In this document: in pieces, positions 37,336-46,795 of the stretch
How the letters are laid out: every line of letters begins with the position of its first letter
Position numbering within the stretch: position 1 is the stretch's first letter
Source: Trifolium pratense
Taxonomy: Eukaryota > Streptophyta > Magnoliopsida > Fabales > Fabaceae
Direction of reading: 5' to 3'
Assembly: GCF_020283565.1 (NCBI RefSeq)
Contig: NC_060064.1
Location: 9,910,266-9,974,265 of the forward strand
DNA length: 64,000 nucleotides
Notes under the pieces: model-generated
Database searches by the model: none
The model's input: only the letters and a program-made list of their open reading frames with translations
What the model was told of the DNA's origin: nothing
Program-made: the position numbers and the translations under genes

Positions 37336-40300
37336 TTAACTTTTCAACTGTTTCAATTTGTCAAGTACAATCTTTATTGATGGTCGGATAGAACGAGTCT
37401 CTACGGTGCATGTTAATGCAATCTTTAGAAGCCCCATCAACTTTTCCTTAGGTCCTGATTCCCACAAAGTTGACGAAAATAGCTCAGAACAACGACCTTC
37501 AGTCAGTAGCAGCTCCGCCCATGGTACAATATTGAATCCATTTCCATAACTGGAAAACGATGGATCAAGAGACCTTTTTCCTGATATCAATTCTAATAGC
37601 ACCACACCGTAGCTATAAACATCGGCCTTATCGCAAACCCTACAAGTGATGGCATATTCAGGTGCAACATAACCAAACGTGCCGGCCACATCGGTAGTGG
37701 CATGAGTCTCGGATACCTCAAGCAGCCGTGCCAAGCCAAAATCGGACAGGTAGGCATTTAGATTTCCGTCGAGTAAAATGTTGCTAGGCTTGATATCTCG
37801 GTGAATTATTCGAGGAACACAATCATAATGAAGGTAAGCAAGGGCCTTGGCAATGTCTTTCGCAATTTTGTAAATAACCGGCCACTTTACATTTTTCCCT
37901 GACCGTATAAAACCTTCAAGGTTTCCACCAGAGAGGTAATTGTAAATTAACAACATTTCAGCTTTTCCTACATAATAGCCAATTAGAGTCACAAGATTCT
38001 TGTGTCGAATTCTCCCAAGCGTCCTTATTTCTGTTTCGAACTGTTGAATGCCTTGAAACCTACCTATTGACAGCCTCTTTATGGCAACAAAAAAACCTGG
38101 GGATAGCTCTGCCTTGTAAGTTGACCCGAAGCCACCTGTGCCGATTAGATACCGGATGCTGAAATTTCCGGTAGCTGTGACAATATTATCATAACTCAAT
38201 TCTATTGGAACAATTTGAAAGGTTACCACTTCTTGCCTTCTGATGCTGCTGACCCGAGTAATTTTACTCCTTCTAAAACAAATAACCAACAGTCTTCCCA
38301 AAAGTATGCAGAGAGCCACAAAAGCAGAAATGGCCAGCGCAATAACCACGGTCTTTACTTTCCTCCCTCTACGACTATGTGAATTATTGACTGCAAGAGG
38401 AACTAGGAAAGGTGGGTCAGAGTATGGATCAGGGCAAGAGTGCAAGTTTTTATTCCCTATATATGAATTGCAATCACTCGGGTGTTGAAGATATGGAATA
38501 TGACCGGAAAGATTGTTGAAGGAAACATTTAGTTGAACAAGCTTCGAAAGAGCAGAAACAGATAAAGGTATTTCTCCAGAAAGGTTGTTGTGGTTTAGTA
38601 ACAGAATTTCAAGACTTGTTGCATTTGTCAAAGTTGTTGGAATTGTTCCAATTAGAGCATTGTGAGATACATTCAAAACAACAAGCGACGTCAATCCACC
38701 AAATTGGTAAGGAATTTCCCCTGTCAGATTGTTTCCTCCTAAAAGCATCCATTTCATGTTTTTCAGGTTTCCCAACTCATTTGGCAGTGCTCCTGATAGT
38801 TTGTTACCACTCAAATCAAGACGCTGAAGCAACGCCAGCTCACCTATACTAGGTACAATTGATCCATCAATTTGATTATATGCCGCTTCAAAATCCGTCA
38901 ACTGCAGGCAGTCAAGAAACAATGCTTGAGAAATTTCACCAGATAGTTGATTCGCACTCAGGTTAACTGACAATGTCTTCAGGTCATTACAGTTTAAAAC
39001 TAGTCGGTGTGGAATAGTTCCGTTGAATTTATTATTATTGAGAGACAGCATGTAGGATACATTACGAGTAGGAATAAAAAGATCATCTCCAAGAAAAAAC
39101 AACGGTAAAGACCCTGCGAAACTGTTCCAACTGAAATCATGGCTAATGACAATAGTCTCTTCGAAACCTGATCTGATGAAAGCATTCTGTTGAAATCTCA
39201 AAACAGGAATGTTAAAGTATGCATCATTCAGACCCTCCAATTCTAGAAAGTTAAGTTCTAGGGCAACGACACTTCTCAATTTACACCTTTCTTTCCTAAA
39301 TCCCGGAAGCAAACCAGATATATTATTCCTGCTTACATTGAAATACGTCATACAAGGAACCCGAAGCTGATGCAGAGATAGGTATCCGACTAAATTGTTA
39401 GAACTCAAGTCCAAGAAAGTCAAATTCTTACACATCCCCAAATTCTCGGGCACAACACCAGTAACATAATTCTCAGCCAAATTGAGTATTCTAAGAGAGC
39501 ATGAATCTGTCCATCCAGCAAGAGGCAATCGTCCACCGAGATTCGCTCTAGGCGCCCACAAAAGCCGCAAACTCGAAAGCAACAACAATTCATGAGGAAT
39601 TTTCCCAACAAAAGCATTATATTCACCTCTAAACCTATCATCCACCAAACTCCCCTCACCATAACCGTCACGATCTTCAAACAAATCAGTAAGCACAAGC
39701 ACAGACAATTTCAAACAATTAGCTAGCTGTTTAGGGATCCTTCCAGTGAGACTGTTTCTAGAAACATCTAAAACTCTAAGTTCAACAATATTCCCAATCT
39801 CATAAGGGATTTCACCTTCCAATATATTACCATCAACCAAAAGGGTCCTCAAGTTTCTACATTTCCCAATTTGTGGTGGAATCTCACCCCTCAAAAAATT
39901 ATGAGACAGTTTCAAATACTTCAAAGAATCACAACTACTAGAATCATTCAAAGGAATGGAACCAGAAAATTGATTACTAGACAAATCAACAATTTTCACA
40001 TTCCTAGTAAAAACCAACCCATTGGGAATAGAATCAGAAAAAGCATTACCAGAAAGATTAACAAGTTTAAGCTTTTCAAAACAACTCATCTTAAAAAAAG
40101 GAACTTTCCCTGAAAAGTTGTTTCCTTGAACCTCAAGAACCTCAAGTTCCCGGAGATTAAGTAAACTCACCGGAATCTCACCGGAAAACATGTTTCCCGG
40201 AATAGACAAAACTCGAAGCTGAGACAAATCTCCAATAGAAGCTGCCAATTCACCGCCGCGAAGACCGGTAACATTAAGTGACGTCACTCTGCCATCTCCA

Positions 40301-40512
40301 CCGCCGCAAGTGACGCCGTGCCAGTTACAGAATGTAGAAGATGAAAAATGGGTCCAACCGGAGAGAAGATTTGAAGGGTCAGAAGAGACGAAGTGTTTGA
40401 AAGTGAGAAGAGACAATGCGTCGGTGGGAATGGAAGGATTGAAGGCATTTGTGTGATGGGTTGTGAAGAGAAGAAAGTGAAGAAGAAGAAGAAGATGAAA
40501 AAAGAGAGACAT
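37336..40512 (-). CDS. LRR receptor-like Ser/Thr kinase, RPK2/TOAD2-like
   Basis: Single-exon minus-strand ORF of 1058 aa. I start at ATG 40512 (MSLFFHLLLLLHFLLF) because it opens a signal peptide; longer readings need a non-ATG start. Order: signal peptide (1 to about 22), LRR N-cap with SNLLSGWTHF and CNWHGVTC, an LRR array with a non-LRR island (DRDGYGEGSLVDD), further LRRs, a second-half spacer, a TM helix at about 721-750, and a kinase from about 780. The kinase has P-loop IGTGGFGSTYK (about 790), VAIK lysine (about 811), HRDIKPSN (about 903), DFG (about 923) and GTFGYVAPEYA, so it should be active. The segments RLSIGRFQGIQQFETEI, LVTLIGYYVG and LIYNYLSGGNLEGFI closely follow RPK2/TOAD2, which acts at the plasma membrane in anther, embryo and meristem signalling with CLE peptides. 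RPK2 itself is somewhat longer, so this may be a paralogue. No breaks. Confidence 0.92.
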   Translation of the reverse strand: MSLFFHLLLLLHFLLFTTHHTNAFNPSIPTDALSLLTFKHFVSSDPSNLLSGWTHFSSSTFCNWHGVTCGGGDGRVTSLNVTGLRGGELAASIGDLSQLRVLSIPGNMFSGEIPVSLLNLRELEVLEVQGNNFSGKVPFFKMSCFEKLKLVNLSGNAFSDSIPNGLVFTRNVKIVDLSSNQFSGSIPLNDSSSCDSLKYLKLSHNFLRGEIPPQIGKCRNLRTLLVDGNILEGEIPYEIGNIVELRVLDVSRNSLTGRIPKQLANCLKLSVLVLTDLFEDRDGYGEGSLVDDRFRGEYNAFVGKIPHELLLLSSLRLLWAPRANLGGRLPLAGWTDSCSLRILNLAENYVTGVVPENLGMCKNLTFLDLSSNNLVGYLSLHQLRVPCMTYFNVSRNNISGLLPGFRKERCKLRSVVALELNFLELEGLNDAYFNIPVLRFQQNAFIRSGFEETIVISHDFSWNSFAGSLPLFFLGDDLFIPTRNVSYMLSLNNNKFNGTIPHRLVLNCNDLKTLSVNLSANQLSGEISQALFLDCLQLTDFEAAYNQIDGSIVPSIGELALLQRLDLSGNKLSGALPNELGNLKNMKWMLLGGNNLTGEIPYQFGGLTSLVVLNVSHNALIGTIPTTLTNATSLEILLLNHNNLSGEIPLSVSALSKLVQLNVSFNNLSGHIPYLQHPSDCNSYIGNKNLHSCPDPYSDPPFLVPLAVNNSHSRRGRKVKTVVIALAISAFVALCILLGRLLVICFRRSKITRVSSIRRQEVVTFQIVPIELSYDNIVTATGNFSIRYLIGTGGFGSTYKAELSPGFFVAIKRLSIGRFQGIQQFETEIRTLGRIRHKNLVTLIGYYVGKAEMLLIYNYLSGGNLEGFIRSGKNVKWPVIYKIAKDIAKALAYLHYDCVPRIIHRDIKPSNILLDGNLNAYLSDFGLARLLEVSETHATTDVAGTFGYVAPEYAITCRVCDKADVYSYGVVLLELISGKRSLDPSFSSYGNGFNIVPWAELLLTEGRCSELFSSTLWESGPKEKLMGLLKIALTCTVETRSIRPSIKIVLDKLKQLKS

Positions 40513-40883
40513 TTGTGAAAAAGAGAGAATGAAGATGAAAAATGAGTTGGGTTTTCTTTCAAAGATGGAAGGTTTTATTGTTAACCATGTTCTCCGGCGT
40601 GATTGCCGGAAAATTGGGGTCCGGTGAAGTTGAACGGTGGGTAAGTATGTGTGTGAGTGACAAGGCAACTGAAATTACGTTGAAAATGAGACTAATTAGT
40701 AATAACTCATTTCGAGCCAAACGGTAACATAACATATATTAAATCCTCTCTTTCTCTTTTTTTTTTTCTTTTGTTTTCTTTCCTAATCTCTCTATCTCTC
40801 TTAAATTTCACACTCTCTTCATTCAAAATAAAGAAAAAAAATAAAGATTCCCGTAAGAAAGGAGGTAGACGATTCTTTTGGAT
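40513..40883 (-). promoter_or_regulatory. Upstream region of the receptor kinase gene
   Basis: Contains CT/GA-rich tracts (minus strand GAGAGA near 40800 and an A-rich run near 40760) typical of a plant proximal promoter and leader. A MITE sits directly beyond it. No transcription start can be fixed. Confidence 0.35.
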
Positions 40884-41079
40884 GGAAAATGCTAAACAGT
40901 GCCCCGGGGCGGGGCACTAGTTAAGGATATAAATATAGAAGTTTTATCTCATAAATTGTGCATTCAATGTTTTAATGATGTGAAAAATTATTCTCTCTCA
41001 TCATTTACTTTATCATTTGTTTCCTGTTTTAGTATGTTTAGTTTAACTAGTGCCCCAAGGGCACTGTTTAGCATGACCC
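40884..41079. mobile_element. 196-bp Mutator-type MITE, 9-bp TSD, in receptor-kinase upstream region
   Basis: Ends GGAAAATGCTAAACAGTGCC and, inverted, GGGTCATGCTAAACAGTGCC. Identical 9-bp flanks CTTTTGGAT lie at 40875-40883 and 41080-41088. Next to each end is a GGGGC-rich short palindrome (GCCCCGGGGC). A degraded relative lies at 26869-27048. Confidence 0.88.
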
Positions 41080-41155
41080 CTTTTGGATATATATGATGAT
41101 GATATCATGATATGATGATTTTTCTTTACAATTATATATAATGCATGTTGTCCTG

Positions 41156-41285
41156 TAAGTCTAGTTTAGTTGTCTGGGACATTGCATTATATATGCATGA
41201 GACTGAAGTTCGAATTTCAGCCACCCTATTTATCCATATTTTAAGAGTAAAATTTCTAACAACTAAACTACTTGACAAAAAAAAT
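41156..41285 (+). mobile_element. tRNA-derived SINE, family C
   Basis: A-box-like TCTAGTTTAGTTGTCTGG and B-box GAAGTTCGAATTTC, a body ending 'aacaactaaactacttg' and an A tail, parallel to 11951-12058. Confidence 0.6.
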
Positions 41286-41429
41286 TGGACCTAGGTCCTC
41301 TACATTATAAAAAAATAATGTGTGTATATATATAATCTGGTAAATTAACTTAGATATTATATAAAAAAGTATTGGTTATTAGATCAAATAAAATTATTGC
41401 TTGTATATATAAAGAGCGATCGGTCGTCT

Positions 41430-41560
41430 ACAAATTCCAGCTCAACCGGTAAAAATGTCAAAATTGCTAGGTCGGACGTCATGATCAGAGTTCGAATCAT
41501 GGTCACTCCACTTTGTGTGTGAGATTTCAATGACTTTGTCATTTCATCTATGCACAAAAA
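41430..41560 (+). mobile_element. tRNA-derived SINE, family B (best copy)
   Basis: A-box-like AGCTCAACCGGTAAAAATG, B-box GAGTTCGAATCATGG, 'ccactttgtgtgtgagattt', 'gtcatttcatctatgc' and an A8 tail. It aligns with 670-787 and 28053-28172. Confidence 0.75.
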
Positions 41561-41674
41561 AAATAATAAAATAAATAAAGAGCGATTGGTCTTAAAAATA
41601 AAGGATTTCATTTTTCCTAAATATTTTATTAAAATAATGTTTATATATATTTTTATTTTTGAAGAACGTTTCCG

Positions 41675-41680
<6 letters not shown>

Positions 41681-41760
<80 letters not shown>
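41681..41760. repeat. (AT)n microsatellite
   Basis: About 40 TA units. A MITE follows directly, with more TA on its far side. Confidence 0.95.
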
Positions 41761-41762
<2 letters not shown>

Positions 41763-41927
41763 ACAAAACTTACATGCATTTCCATACATGCATTTCTTAC
41801 TTTTCCACTCACAAAGAGGTGGTTATTTGTGTTTTTTCATTTTGAAAAAATAAAAGAATTTTTTTTTTTAATAAAAAAAACTACTTCTTTGTGAGAGGAA
41901 AAGTAAGAAATGCATGTAAGTTTTGTC
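41761..41927. mobile_element. 167-bp MITE inside an (AT)n tract
   Basis: Left end GGACAAAACTTACATGCAT, and the right end is its exact inverse. The inverted match resumes at TTTCTTACTTTTCC after a 13-bp duplication in the left arm. It is flanked by TA on both sides. Non-coding. Confidence 0.8.
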
Positions 41928-42050
41928 CATATATATATAAAAGGAAATGCATGTATGTAAGTTTTTAAAGCATCAGAAGAATGCTCTTTAAAGCTTCAAG
42001 AGGGGACTCCCAAATTTTTATCTTGGTATCATTCGCCGAACCCAACTTAG

Positions 42051-42052
<2 letters not shown>

Positions 42053-42106
<54 letters not shown>
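42053..42106. repeat. (AT)n microsatellite
   Basis: About 27 TA units. Confidence 0.95.
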
Positions 42107-42108
<2 letters not shown>

Positions 42109-42206
42109 CACATTGACAAAAACACACAGACTAAGGAAGTTTATTTTTTTTATTAAAAATTATAAAATGTGTCTGTGTAATTAATGCATAACATTGGAAT
42201 AAATTA

Positions 42207-42820
42207 CTCCGTCCGGTCCTTTTTATAAGGAACATTTTGAAAAAATTACACAAACCCATGAAGCACATCGTAAATAGTTATTTTCATTTAATACTCTTAT
42301 AAATTTAAATTTATTCCATGTATACTCTTATGTAAATACTATTAATTCAACTAACTTACTTATTTTTAATATTCTCCATCATACTCCCTCCGGTCCTTAT
42401 TATAAGGAACAATTTGGAAAAAACACACATACCAAGAAACCTTATCTTTCTTAATAAAAATTCTAAAATTTTACAATCTATTCCAAAACTAACCTTGGTG
42501 TATTAATTTATCCTTAGGGAAGATATCACTCTAATTAATGCATAACTTTGGAATGGATACAATTTAATAAGGGTAAAAATGGAATTGTAAGAATAAATTT
42601 AATGATTGTTTCTTATAAAAAGGACCAAATTTTTTTTCCAAATTGTTCCTTATAAAAAGGACCGGAGGGAGTAATAAATAAGGGCATAAGTGTACATTTT
42701 ATACAATTTAATAAGAGTATAAAAGGAATTATCTATTTAATGAAGAATAAATTTAAAGAGTATTTCTTATAAAAAGACCAAAATTTTTTTTTCAAAGTGT
42801 TTCTTATATATATATGGACT
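42207..42820. mobile_element. Outer Stowaway-like MITE, split by another copy
   Basis: Starts CTCCGTCCGGTCCTTTTTAT after TA. Its right-hand part resumes after 42673 and ends in degraded TCAAAGTGTTTCTTATA sequence near 42815. The right terminus is eroded, so the end is approximate. Confidence 0.55.
42384..42671. mobile_element. Inner Stowaway MITE, TA TSD
   Basis: Ends CTCCCTCCGGTCCTTATTAT and, inverted, CTCCCTCCGGTCCTTTTTAT, continuing 'aaggaacaatttgg' in both arms. Flanked by TA at 42382-42383 and 42672-42673. It is 288 bp and inserted in a relative of itself. Confidence 0.88.
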
Positions 42821-43009
42821 TTTTTTTAAGCAATATTTATGAAAATTGTTATATAGCGTCTTTGGGACACTAATTAAGCAACCTAAATAAAGTAAAAATA
42901 TATTGAAACTTGTGTAATCAACTTCTTAAAAATGTAGAAAATGCTATTTTTAATGTAAAATTTTTCGATTTTTTTCCCTTAACTAGTATCTAAGGGTATT
43001 AGTTAGCAT

Positions 43010-43969
43010 GACCCTCTATGTATTTACGTTTTAGGGGTGGGTAGCTCAACCGATTTCCCTTAACTTGTTTTAGTGCACCAAACAAGATTATCATTTTATC
43101 ATATTCTGTCGCCCTATCCTGCGCACAAAACGGACCCTAAGCAATTAAACTTGGATTGAATAAAATAAATGGATTGAATTTGGTGTTAAATAAATTTTTG
43201 ACACCTGGTGTTAGTGAATCCTAACTCATGTTTAAATATTTAATATAATTTAATTTAGAGAAAAATGATCTTAGTGAACTTCGTAACACACCTTATCCAA
43301 ACCTTTTACATAAATAACTAGACGAAAATGACAAATTTGTGTGTGCCACATAAATGACTCAATTGATTCAACATTGATGAAGAATCAGATAAAAATGAAG
43401 GCAATTGTGATCAATCTGCCACATAGCTTCAAGACCATGTCGACTATTATCACATTCTTGTGTTATACAACCAGGACTACCGTCAGGTTACTGCTATAAT
43501 TGAACCTCTAAAACAACTCCTCCATGAGAACCATAACCAACCTTTCCTCCCTTGCCTCGAATTAAAGATTGAGATGAACAACGTTGACGACGCTAAAGTC
43601 GTTGACTGAATCTCCACTGAATTGAATCTAATCTGAAAATTTAAACCGAATAATTAAACATCGCATAAGACAATAAAGCAATATGTACAATGCCACACCT
43701 AGATGACGAACAACGCAATGTCGCACTTTAATACGACAAAATCACAAAAGAAAAAACTAAATATTTATAAAAATAACTTATTTGAATAATTGAAAAAGGA
43801 GAAAACAATTTAGACAGATAATTTCAGGTCAAAAATTAGCCTTAAACAGTTAAACCACATCTCTTTAGTGGATGACGAAAAAAAAGAGAAACCACTAATT
43901 ATTTAAGTAAGAAAAACATAAAATTATTATATTATTACTATTAACAAAAATATTAAATTCTGAAACATA
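43010..43969. other. Intergenic stretch with one short coding-like relic
   Basis: A plus-strand open stretch at about 43424-43609 reads DYYHILVLYNQDYRQVTAII followed by EPLKQLLHENHNQPFLPCLE and ends at a TGA. The codon pattern looks like an old exon rather than noise, but I do not recognise the family. Nothing else in this 1 kb is supported. Confidence 0.3.
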
Positions 43970-44438
43970 CTATATGTAACGACCCATTTTTCGTATTCGT
44001 ATATTTTATTAAATGTTATTTTATTTATTAATTGGCTTTTATTATTTTAGTGAGCGGCGAATAATTGTTTAGCCGATCGTAAGTTATTAGGCGCGAGAAC
44101 CTTTGTTTTGGGCTTAAAGGGGCGTGAGAGGCATGGGCCTAAGCCATTTGGGCTTGGTTCATGACATGAGAAGTAGTATAAGTAGCAAGTCAAACATATG
44201 AATAGTATCATAAATTCATTTCCTTGAGTTTGAGTGAGTAGAAGCAAGATAGAGCAAGAGCTAGGGTTTTGGCTAAGAGAAAGCTTGAGCAAGAGAAGGC
44301 TTGGATCATCATCTTTGCTTAAGGTAAGAGATTAGAATTCATGATTCTTGAGTGGTAAGGAGAGGGGAGATTGTCTATGTCTCCGTTCCCGAACTCTCCC
44401 ACTCAATTTCTTTTAGATTTTGATTAAGCTTTTGTATG

Positions 44439-45644
44439 TGAAATTCTGGTACACAGTAGACAAGTGTTGTCCACGATGTGCCGACACTTGTCGCAACACT
44501 TGTCTTAGCAGTAAGAACAATAAAACAGAGCATTAAAAACATATACTGAAAAGCATAAACGACACACATAATTGTTAACCCAGTTCAGCCTAACAGCCTA
44601 ATCTGGGGGATACCAATCCAGGAGGAAATTCACTATCAGCAGTATTAATTCGGAGCTAAACTCCCCCGTTTACAACTCCTCACTTAATCCCTACCCAATG
44701 CAACTTCTACCTAGGAACTCCTAGATATGAGACCCCGTCTCACTCCCCTCAACCTTACAACCAGTAAGGATTTCAATAACAACATAATGGAGACACTCTC
44801 CTTGACAAAGATGAAGACACACTTCAATAACATCACCACCTAGCCAACGACTAAGTTCACAATTTGGAGTTACTTAAAAGCTTCCTCCAATTACAATACT
44901 CAACTCATTACCTATAGGTTTCTGAGTGAGGACATGGTGACCATCTCACAACTCGAGTGGTTCACTTTACACCAACTCTCCTAGAGAGCGGCTTAAAGAC
45001 ACGAAACCCTTAAAAGACTACATCTTTGATATTCTCTTTTTGCTTCAAGTTTCGGTTAATAAAATAGGGTTAGCAGCACCCTTTAAATAGCACAGCCTCG
45101 TGGGCTTTTCACAATGCTTCAGCTCCAAGAAATCTTCTAGATGCAAAATATATATTTTTACCAAATCTTTCTTTGCATCAAATATTCCTTCCATAAATAT
45201 ATTTGTTGTAAATATATTTTAAAATTAAATCTTCTAATCTTCTGGAAGCACAGAGATTTATTTGAAATAAATCTTTTATATTTTTGCAGCAATCTTCACA
45301 AGATATATTTTTGAAACAAATATTATATTTTCTAAAAATATAATTCCTTTAGAAAATAGAACTAGGGTTCAGCTGCCTTCTGAATCACATTGATCACGTG
45401 CGCCTTGTTGTATAAGAAACCACGAAATAATTCTTCAATCAAATCTTCGAAAGATTGAGTAGAAAATAAAAACGCTAGCTGGCGCGCGCAGAACAGAGTC
45501 AGGTGTTGTTCCAAAGTGTAACAACATTTGTCACAACACTTGGGGTCAGCACATTTGTCTCAACACTTGGGGTCAGCACATTTGTCTCAACACTTGGCTA
45601 AAATATGTTTTCGCAAAATGTAGCCAATATACAAAAACCCAACA
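44439..45644 (-). repeat. Sirevirus 3' LTR (element orientation)
   Basis: 1206 bp, matching 56930-58135 throughout as far as I could compare by eye. It contains a tandem of a 28-bp word around CACTTGGGGTCAGCACATTT (about 45536-45595). Confidence 0.9.
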
Positions 45645-45657
45645 ATCTCCCCCTTTG
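45645..45657 (-). promoter_or_regulatory. Polypurine tract of the Sirevirus
   Basis: The minus strand reads CAAAGGGGGAGAT immediately before the 3' LTR, where plus-strand DNA synthesis would start. Confidence 0.85.
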
Positions 45658-45845
45658 GCAAATTTTGGCTAAAACAATATTAGACCAGTATATAGAGAGA
45701 TACAGTATTACCTTTCCTTCAAGTCAACATGATCACACAACTAGGAAAGAAAGTAACACATAGTAAGACTACTTCCAAGAGAGGTAAGTAGCATCAGAGG
45801 CATGCAATAGCAGGAATAACCACATATAGCCTCACAGAGCAGATA

Positions 45846-46795
45846 GAGAGAAATAAACTCTCATAGTGGATTCAAAGATAGGAGAAATAAACTCCTATAA
45901 TCAGAGTACATCCATTCAACAAAAGATCACCAGGGAAAAATAAATTCCCACAAATATAGAACTAGGAAAAATAAATTCCCAGCCACCAGAGAATAAAGCC
46001 AAGATGTCTCAGTATCTGGCATCACACTTGTCACTTATTCATACTACCACTCCCCCTGAATTTGTGCATGACAGAGCACAAGCATACAATGTAATCAACC
46101 ATAGGAACTACAACATCCTTGTAATAGCAGAAGCATTCAATCAGAGTGATTAACGCTTAATAGTTGTTGTAGACACACATGTGTGCATTCATAAATAAGC
46201 ATGTACAAGTTACCCATATTTCTATGAATGTAACTAACTAAGTCACCCATATTGCTATGAATGTGACCTAAATCACCCATATTTCTATGACTGTGATCCT
46301 AAGCATAAAAGTCATCCATATTTCTATGATTATGACTAAGCACGATGAATCATCCATATTTCTATGACTATGATTATGATCATGCCCTATGCTACAAATT
46401 TAAATGCTTTTTGGAATTCTTGCAACACATCACACAGAGCTGAAGGTAACATTTACTCCACTCAGACATAGGCCTAGAAGATTAACACATCGCAGAAAGA
46501 ACCGCAACAACATACACACCAGATGTCAGCACATCTGTCCACACATCACGCAGATACCAGATGTCAGCACATCTGTCCACACAGATAGATACCAGATGTC
46601 ACAGATCACTACTCCCCCTTTTTAGCCACAAATTCTGACAAATAAAGTCAGTGTGCATTAAACAAAAGAATAGAGGCAAAGAGGTACCATAGCAGTATCA
46701 GAAGTGCAAGTCACATAACAGAGAGAAATAAACTCTCACAAAAGAACCACATAGGGAGAAATAAACTCCCACATACTGAGAAAAATAAATTCTCA
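45846..46795 (-). repeat. Seven hairpins with invariant AAATAAA loop and covarying stems
   Basis: Copies at 45846-45862, 45878-45898, 45933-45949, 45965-45979, 46721-46737, 46754-46770 and 46777-46795. Each has a 7-nt loop AAATAAA (TTTATTT in element sense). Stems are GAGAG/CTCTC, ATAGGAG/CTCCTAT, GGGAA/TTCCC, GGAA/TTCC, GAGAG/CTCTC, GGGAG/CTCCC and TGAGAA/TTCTCA. Pairing is kept while the letters change. They lie in the 3' non-coding region of the Sirevirus. Confidence 0.85.
46209..46375 (-). repeat. Five hairpins with constant 16-nt loop and covarying stems
   Basis: Copies at 46209-46234, 46242-46267, 46272-46297, 46311-46336 and 46348-46375. The loop is close to CCATATTTCTATGAAT in all and always 16 nt. 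Stems are GTTAC/GTAAC, GTCAC/GTGAC, ATCAC/GTGAT, GTCAT/ATGAC and AATCAT/ATGATT. They are spaced irregularly (33, 30, 39, 37 bp), between the two groups of the AAATAAA hairpins. Confidence 0.85.

Noticed and set aside
40513..40668. Longer N-terminus of the receptor kinase
   Set aside because: The upstream codons need a TTG start, and the signal peptide begins exactly at ATG 40512.
41384..41894. Open frames of 114-142 aa on both strands
   Set aside because: They are translations of the (AT)n tract (Tyr-Ile repeats).
46209..46375. CRISPR-like spaced repeats
   Set aside because: The repeat is the loop, the spacing is irregular, the flanks covary as hairpin stems, and this is plant DNA.
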